A DNA stretch of 64,000 bases from Acanthochlamys bracteata (lineage: Eukaryota; Streptophyta; Magnoliopsida; Pandanales; Velloziaceae). The stretch lies in the NCBI GenBank assembly GCA_019914995.1, contig CM034140.1:3906001-3970000 (forward strand), in the 5' to 3' direction. The translations under genes were made by a program, and so were the position numbers. Each line of letters opens with the position of its first letter. Within the stretch, counting starts at the first letter, position 1. Shown here piece by piece: positions 57,186-64,000 of this stretch. A model generated the notes under the pieces. The model saw nothing but the letters and a program-made list of their open reading frames with translations. It did no database searches and was not told the origin of the DNA.

Positions 57186-60100
57186 ATTGACGAAATTACC
57201 TGAATGACAACATCACAGAAAGAAAAACGAAAAAAAGAAACACACAAGAAAAGGAATTAAATTGAACTACATAAGTTTCTTATAAATTTTTTTGAGTAAC
57301 CGGCATTGCAATCAAAGAGATTTTGGTCATAAATCATAACTATATGCATGTATTATATAGCTCTTATGATTTCAGTTTGTAGTCCATTTTCGGTTTTAAT
57401 TCTTTGTAGAATATGACCAACTTTTCACTTCGCAACTTAGTGACCAGTGTAAAAATACTTATAAAATAAATTTTTTAAAATAAAAATATTTTAAAAATAT
57501 TTTAAAAGATAAATTTTATTTTATTGATATAAAAAAATAAATTATGATAAAATCTCACGATATATAATTTTTTAAAATTTCAAATAAATTTAATAAAATA
57601 TTATAAAAAATTAAGATGAAAAATTAAAATAAAATAAAATTCAAACGCACAGTCCTAACTCATAAAATGGGTTCTTTTTAAAGGTTACCTATAGTGTATT
57701 GAAAAGATTTTTGTGTGCATTTACTTTTACCAAAAACTTGTTTACAAATAATTTTTTATATATTTTTATTTTTATTATTGGATAATAAAATTTTTTATAG
57801 TACAACATTATAAGAGAGTGCTGTCTGGTGGCATGGCTTTTCATCCCAGTTTTGAACTTTTTTAGTTCAAAAAAATTGTGCATTATATTTAAAAAAATTC
57901 AAATATTCAAAAAGTATAAATAAATTTTGCGTTGCGAGATAAATTTATATATAAACTTTCTTTTTAAAAAGTCACAAAATTTTTTAAAAGATTTATTTCT
58001 TCATAAAGCTATATATCTTAAGCTATCTCAAATAAAAATTATTTTGAAGTTCATTTATAGGAGATTACAATTATTTTAAAGTTCCTGTAATGAGATAAGA
58101 CGTAGGGGATTGTTTTGTTTTGAGAGGAGATGACACACAGACAGTGATAGACTTTTGTTCATTTTGGATAATAACAAATAACAGTAACATCATCATAGTA
58201 TAATTATCAACAACCTCTTATGAAATTCAAAACTCTCACACTGAACTCATCGTAGTACGTTTTTACGTGAGGTTGTAAAATTAAGATTTGAAGTAGAATT
58301 GGTTTGGAATGATAAAGAGGCTATTTGGCGCAGCTTATTATCAATTTTTTTTATTTTATATTTTTTAATATATATTTTATAAGTATAAAAAAAATTTATT
58401 TAAAAATTTAGAAAATGTAAAAAAATTTTACGGAATGATATTTTTTTATTACATATTTTTATTATTTTTTAAAGATAAAAAATAAAACTTATTTTTAAAA
58501 AAAATAAAAATATTTTTTATTTTAAAAAATTCTATTTTATAATCACTCCCAAATACCTTCAAAATTATGCGGCCGCAATCTTGAGTACCCATAAAATGTT
58601 TTCATTAAATTTTATTAATAATTTACAGTTTATAATATTTATTAAATTTACAATCAAAAATATATTATTAGATTAAATAAAAATTTAAATAATGCTATCG
58701 CTTCTTTATTTTATCCGCCGACTAGCGGCTCCGTAGTGCCACCTCACATACGGAGATTGGAATTGATTTGGTAGGTGATTAATAACATTTTAAATTTTAT
58801 TTTTTTCAAACTCATTTTTAATAAAAATAAATAAAAAATTTAAAATAAATATTTCAAAAAATAATTTTAAATTTAATTTTTAAATTTATTATTAATATAA
58901 AATGATTATAAAAATTTTATAATTTTAAATTTTTAATTTAATTTTTTTAATTCATTTTTTAAAATCTTTCCAAATTTAGTTTAGCTAATAGTAATACGAC
59001 ATTTTGCGGGTTGTCTCCCATTGTAGTATGAGCTCAACGTAAATCATTTCCTTTGGCGATGAAACCTTGGTAGGTTTTTCGTAAATTTAGTTACTTTTCA
59101 ACTATCATGCTTTTAATTCGATTCTACTGTGGTTTTCTTTTGTTTATTACTGGCATTTTGTCAACGGATGATTTTAAATTTTGCTATAAAGAAGTTGTTA
59201 ATTTTATTGGTGCGTTTCCTTTTTTCTGTTTGCCTTTGAAGTATTTTATTTGCTTCAAGTATTAGTTTCATTTGCTTCGCTAATTAACTAGATCATTGCC
59301 CTCTTCCATGAGCAACTGTAATGCATTCTTAGGTTTAAAGAGTAGGTAAATTAGAATCACATTAGCTAAAGATAAAATAAAAAGCGAACTAATACATTAG
59401 AAAATTTCATAACTTATTGATTTATGAAATTTTATTTTGATTAACTACTCTGATGTTGTGCATCTCGGATATATATTTACATTGAAGTTGAAATTTATAT
59501 ATATTTATATTAACACGGTCAAAGCAAGTCTTAAGGAAATTTCTAAGTCTCAAGGTCTCTATCGAAGATCAAGCGATGAAAAAAATCTCCAATAATCTAA
59601 TATCATATTTCATTCATATTCAATTTTTAGTGACTTCAGTTTTTAAGTCACAGATTGTCATCTCCTTTTTTTTTGTATTATAAATATTTATTTCTTTACA
59701 GTTCATTACAGAATGAAGAACATCAATAGACCTTATCCATGGAATTTATTTTTATGTTAATTATTAGGTATCATTTACAGCTTTGTGGGAGATGATGAAG
59801 AAAATCTGTCCGTGTTTTTGAAATATTTTTGATTGACAATACTTCTCCAACCCCTGATTCTACAAGAAGTTGCTACCAAGTTCTGAATTTCAGTTTGATT
59901 TTTTATGATTCTGTCATTGCAGTGATGAATTGTGAAACTAAGTATTCTCATGTCAGACTTAAGAAATCTTAGTCATTAGAGAATTTCAATCAATGTTTGA
60001 TATAGTACAATCATATTTAAATTTCTAAATCCTAATTATAAGCGTCATGTAACTTGTTTTGGGCAGGTGAGAAAAAAGGTCGGTTTGTATTTCTGAACAT

Positions 60101-61206
60101 ATCAGAATGAAAGACATATTAGCTCTCCTTGATGCAATGAATAATCTCTGTATACAATATTATATATGTAAAGACTTTACAATAGACAATTTATCTGTAT
60201 TTTTAAAATTTTTTTAAAAAATATACAATATTATAATTATTTTTTGTAATATGTGGAAACTTTTTTGAAATGAAAAGCAGCAAACGCACGGTCAAACATC
60301 CCCCATGTCTATTTTGAGCTAGTATTTGATCATATGTTCATGCAAGCAGTGCTTCTTGCAGCAATCATATGTTATTTGAAATGCTTACAGTCCTCTCTAT
60401 TAACAAGTGATCTGAAACTGGTATTTCAGCAAAGTGGTGACAATCTTCTACATCATATTCAGCAACTACAACTTCTCATTTGCTTTTGTATTGTTTTTTT
60501 TATTAAATTTTGTTTCCGTGATGAGTAGTGAAGTTAAAAATAACATTTATAATTCACTTCAGAGGTCTCATCAATGAGAAAAACAATCACTTCTCTGAGC
60601 AAAGATGTATTTTTATATGCAGGATGTTGGTTATGTCACTTTTACCCAAAACTATGACTTAAAGTTTCATGTTGGTCTTTACTTTTGAATTTGACTAATT
60701 AGACTTGCTGAATAATACTTTGAGGTAGCATTATTTGATTTATAGTTTCAGATTTTCTTGCATTTGAAAAGTAAATATCGTACTAGTTTGAGGCTATTAT
60801 TGTATGATGGATCGATGTTATTGTGATTATGTTGCTCAACGTTTTTTATTGCCACTCATGTATAGGCTATTATGGTAGAATTTAGAACGAGAGATACATT
60901 TCTTAACTGTTGTTGATTGGTTGAATCAACATATGAGTTGCTGCTATAAAGATTGATTTTCTCTCGAGATGGACATTTGTCTGTGTTGATCTTGTGGCTG
61001 TAACTTTAGTTCTCCCCATTCTTGTGATGGTTCCGAATTTTTCATGGTGGTAAAAGTTTACATTGCAACTATATGTGATGTATAGTGGGTCAAAATTATG
61101 CCAGTGCATTCAATTGTCATAATGTTGTTTGAAGTTAGCTATTTTTTAGTGGAACAGAAAGGTGGTAGTGATGAAAATATCGCTCTTCAATCATGAGTTA
61201 TGTGTT
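57186..61206. other. Gene-free A+T-rich region
   Basis: Family-A copies lie at about 57425-57655 (with AAATCTCACGATATA core) and 58318-58560 (inverted, ending CACTCCCAAATACC). A small G+C-richer patch occurs near 58710-58760. From 58980 to 61200 the composition is like that of an intron or non-coding transcript; the open frames at 60334-60528 and 60903-61109 show no family features. No gene is supported. Confidence 0.45.
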
Positions 61207-61830
61207 TGTTGGGTTAAAAAAAAGGAGACTAGTTCTATATTGAATACATATAAGATGAGATAATCTTAATATATTATAGAGTTTTACAATCTATTGGCTT
61301 AAGGTTTTGGGTTAGATTGAGCTTTTTATTGTATGGACCGGATTCTTTAGATGCCATATGTTGGTTGACTCTTTCGGTGTTGTATATATTCAACAGTGGT
61401 ATTAGAGCTAATGGTTCAGTTAAGAGTATTTGCACGTAGTAATTCTTGCTGATAGTGGGTGAGTATGTGATAAGCACGTTAGAGCAGCATGACTCGCCAG
61501 TTTCCACATGGCGAGTAAGAATTTAGAGCAAATTAGGTTGCCTCTTGGCGTGATTGGGATTCTAAGTGATCGAAGTACTTAGTGCACGATATGGTACTCA
61601 GATAAAAAAAAATATATGGAACTCACTCTTGAGAGAAAAATTGCTGGATTAAAAGTGAATAAATTAGTACCATAATTAATAAAAATAAGATGACAATGTG
61701 GTTAATGTATTAGAGAGTTTGATAACCCATTGGTTTAAGCTTTCGGATTGGATTGAGTTTTATAGTGTGTGGGCCGAATTTTTCATGTGTCTTATTTTGG
61801 CCGACTCTTTGGGTATTGTATCTTCCAATA
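61207..61830 (+). mobile_element. TRIM-like short LTR retroelement remnant
   Basis: The left LTR spans 61207-61395 (189 bp), starting TGTTGGG and ending TTCAACA. One base later comes TGGTATTAGAGC (61397-61408), one mismatch from the plant initiator tRNA-Met primer site TGGTATCAGAGC. About 190-200 bp of non-coding sequence follows, then a diverged second LTR (about 61600-61830). The second LTR has the same order of strings, for example AGAGTTT-ATAACCCATTGG-TTAAG, TTGGATTGAG, GTGGGCCG-ATT and GACTCTTTGGGTATTGTAT. No gag or pol is present. Short LTRs, a primer site and a tiny internal part define TRIM elements. Confidence 0.65.
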
Positions 61831-62349
61831 GTATTTTTTTGTAGCTATATGATATGTATCTGAGTAGGAAGATTTTATTCCATGTAGAGGATGAGAAATT
61901 TGCAAATCTTACTATACTCAAGTTGTTGTAGGGTTGATGCTGGAGAAAATATATGTCTTGTGAGATGAGTGTTGAGGTGGTTGTAAAGATATAGGATTTT
62001 TACAGAAATGATTCTTTTACTGCATAATTTTTCTCTTAAATCTAATTTTTCAAAGTAAGTTTTTCTTACTTGTTTTCACTTAAACTGACCAAAATATCTT
62101 TAGAGTTAATTGTTCTTCTTTTTTTACCCCTTCTTCATCGTCTTCTTTTTCTCATCTCCCATAAAAAAGGCACAAAAAATCTACAAAGAGACTAAGAAAA
62201 AAGCTAAATACTTTTCATTATTCATTGTTCCACCGTTTCCTCAATTATTTATGCATTTATTCGGCATTTCCGATTTAGAGAGCACTAAATTTAATTTTCA
62301 CCGTAGATATTAAGAACTATGAGCTAGAAACATGTTGATAAAATTTCAA
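61831..62349. other. Gene-free DNA
   Basis: T-rich sequence with a small open frame (62110-62313) of low-complexity Phe/Lys content. I see no gene here. Confidence 0.5.
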
Positions 62350-62610
62350 TTCAATCAGACTATTGCTTACCACGAAAACAACTTTTCAATTTTCTATTTC
62401 ATGTTTTTCGATACACTTTTTATAAGTATCAAGAAATTTTATTTAAAAATTTAAAAAGTATAGAAAAATTCTACGTAGTGAGATCTTTTATTGCATATTT
62501 TTATTACTTTTTTAAAAGTAAAAAAAGTAGAGCTCGTTTCTCAAAAAGAACATAAATACTCTCTATTCTAGAAAAGCTTTATTTCAAAAGCACTCCCAAA
62601 CGTCTCCGGC
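62350..62610 (-). repeat. A+T-rich dispersed element, family A (well-preserved, inverted)
   Basis: The reverse complement starts GACGTTTGGGAGTGCTTTTG and carries AATAAAAATATGCAATAAAA, GATCTCACTACGTAGAATTT, then TTAAATTTTTAAATAAAATT. It is the best match to the copy at 14200-14470. Confidence 0.7.
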
Positions 62611-62639
62611 TTTTTGATCAAGATAACAGTAAGAAAACT

Positions 62640-63560
62640 ATAATTGTGATTCTTATCCAAAAATAATTCAAAGAATGATCCTTTTGAAAACAGTTCTAAC
62701 TGGAATAAAACTAAGTCGAAGACGATTCGAACTAATCCTTATTAGACTCAATTCGAATCCAATTCTAATTGTTTTCGAATAAGGACCACTATCCAATCGT
62801 TGTTGTTTTCTTGCTATCATCTTGATTAAGAGCTAGATGGAGGCCACTTCATGCTTGATTTAGTTGAACTATTATAGCATATTTTGAACTCATAGTTTTT
62901 AATATGCAAAGACATAGATTGGATTTGGAGCTTCCTAAGCCTTTATTAAATTTTTATCCGGAAAGTATTGACTATTGGTCCTTATCTGAAAATAAAATTG
63001 AAAAAGGTCTTTAGTAAAAAACAATTCGAACCGCATTCGAACTGAGGCAAATATGAACCAGATCAAATCCAATTTGAATTGTTTTCAGGTAAGGACTATT
63101 TTTCTAAGTTTCTTTCGAATAAGGAATACTATTTACCCGTTATTGTATTCTTATTGTCGTCTTGATTAAGAGATCGAATGAAGGTCAATTCGTTATCCAA
63201 TTTAGTTAAAATTTTATCAACATATATTTTAACTTGCAATTCTCTACATCCAATGATGAAGATTGAATTTGGAGCTACATATGTGCTTTTTTTTTTAAAT
63301 TTCAATTGAAAAGTATCGAATTTTGATCTTTATTAAAAAAGAATCGAATTTAATTCGAAAAAAGTCTGTTTGCATTCGAAGTGAGTCAAATAAGGACCAC
63401 TCCTTCGAGTTGTTTTCAAATAAGGCTCACTATTAGTAATTATTGTTTTCTTGCTATTATCTTGATTAAAAAATCGGATGAAAATTGATTCGTAATTCGA
63501 TTGAGTTGAGATTTTATCAATGTTTTAGCATCTCATAGCTCTTTATATACAATACCTTAG
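62640..63560. repeat. Diverged tandem array, three units of about 300-340 bp
   Basis: The landmark GTTTTCTTGCTATCATCTTG plus ATTAAGAG starts at 62804. Related strings start at 63145 (GTATTCTTATTGTCGTCTTG) and 63445 (GTTTTCTTGCTATTATCTTG). Each is preceded by TTTTCGAATAAGGACCACTA-like sequence and followed by a GATTTAGTTGA-like and a GATTGGATTTGGAGCT-like string. The array is non-coding, and its period is close to that of plant satellites. Confidence 0.75.
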
Positions 63561-64000
63561 TTTTTTGCCAACTATTTTTCTGCTACCGTACCTTAAAGGC
63601 AAACTTAACTGCATCGTGTATTCCTATTCTAAAATCATATTAAGAGGAGCCTTAGTATTATTAAGTATCCACCCCCTATGAGTTATGACAAAAGTTGCTT
63701 TTGGCTCGAGGCAATTTAAAAAACGTTTAAATAGATTTTTCTAAAATGAAAAAACTTTTAAACATATTTTTGAAAACGAGCTTTAATTTTTTAATAATAA
63801 AATAAGCAATACAAAATCTTACAATATTAATTTTTTTGTATTTTCTAAATTTATAAATAATTTTTAAAAATATCGTAAAATTTTATTAAAAAATAGAAAA
63901 TAAAAAGTTAAAATGAAACGCTCTTCATTAGACCGCCAAACGGTGCTTTGTTTGCCTCTTAATGAAATTGGATTTCTGAGTTATCCATGAAGATTATTCT
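63561..64000. other. A+T-rich DNA with a family-A copy to the window edge
   Basis: Positions about 63700-63945 carry a family-A copy (AAAACGAGCTTTAATTTTTT, ending GACCGCCAAACGGTGC). No gene is visible before the window ends. Confidence 0.45.

Noticed and set aside
1-64000. tRNA, rRNA or CRISPR-type features
   Set aside because: I looked for T-loop strings with matching acceptor arms, and for regular spacer arrays. None was found. The TTCGAATCC near 62753 is part of the tandem array and has no cloverleaf around it.

Overview
The window looks like nuclear DNA of a eudicot plant. It carries intron-split genes with GT/AG borders, plant-specific families (PLS-class PPR, CML-type EF-hand, MYB-CC, a PSY-type sulfated peptide precursor), A+T-rich introns and intergenic DNA, and many plant transposon remnants. 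I cannot name the species from the sequence alone.

Layout. 1-4140: decayed Ty1/copia retrotransposon (+). 4978-6387: intronless PPR gene (+). 7732-9996: plastid-type aromatic amino acid permease (-), whose frame is broken by an in-frame TGA just before its last intron. 10-15.5 kb: A+T-rich repeats, a frameshifted coding fragment and an unexplained more coding-like block. 15527-19939: PUR-alpha gene (-, five coding exons, 3.0-3.1 kb intron 3), with two telo-boxes upstream of its start. 20.5-22.3 kb: a cluster of short A+T-rich elements, including one family in inverted orientation around another. 22604-24129: ribosomal protein eL24 (-). 25861-25914: an isolated exon encoding the last 17 residues of ribosomal protein eL41 (-). 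27103-28781: FHA-domain protein with a plastid-like N-terminus (+). 29062-29640: CML-type EF-hand protein (-). 34168-35200: PSY-type secreted peptide precursor (+, three exons). 35.2-41.8 kb: repeats, including two tandem arrays. 41944-42606: two-helix membrane protein with Cys clusters, of the family often mislabelled as L34e-like (+). 45056-47238: MYB-CC (MYR/PHL type) pseudogene (-) with two frameshifts. 54189-55181: zinc-ribbon/RING-H2 E3 ligase (-) with a leader intron. 56324-57177: non-autonomous hAT-type element with a perfect 8-bp target duplication. 61207-61830: short LTR element with a tRNA-Met primer site (TRIM-like). 62.6-63.6 kb: diverged tandem array of about 300-340 bp units.

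The genes form no operon or cluster; they are independent housekeeping, signalling and organelle genes in a repeat-rich background. The most useful points are the PSY-type precursor, the premature stop in the permease, the orphan eL41 exon, the MYB-CC pseudogene, and the very dense set of short A+T-rich elements (about 15 copies of one family). I found no clear sign of a wholly new biological system.

Exon borders were placed by hand from splice motifs and protein-family similarity recalled from knowledge. No database search was run.
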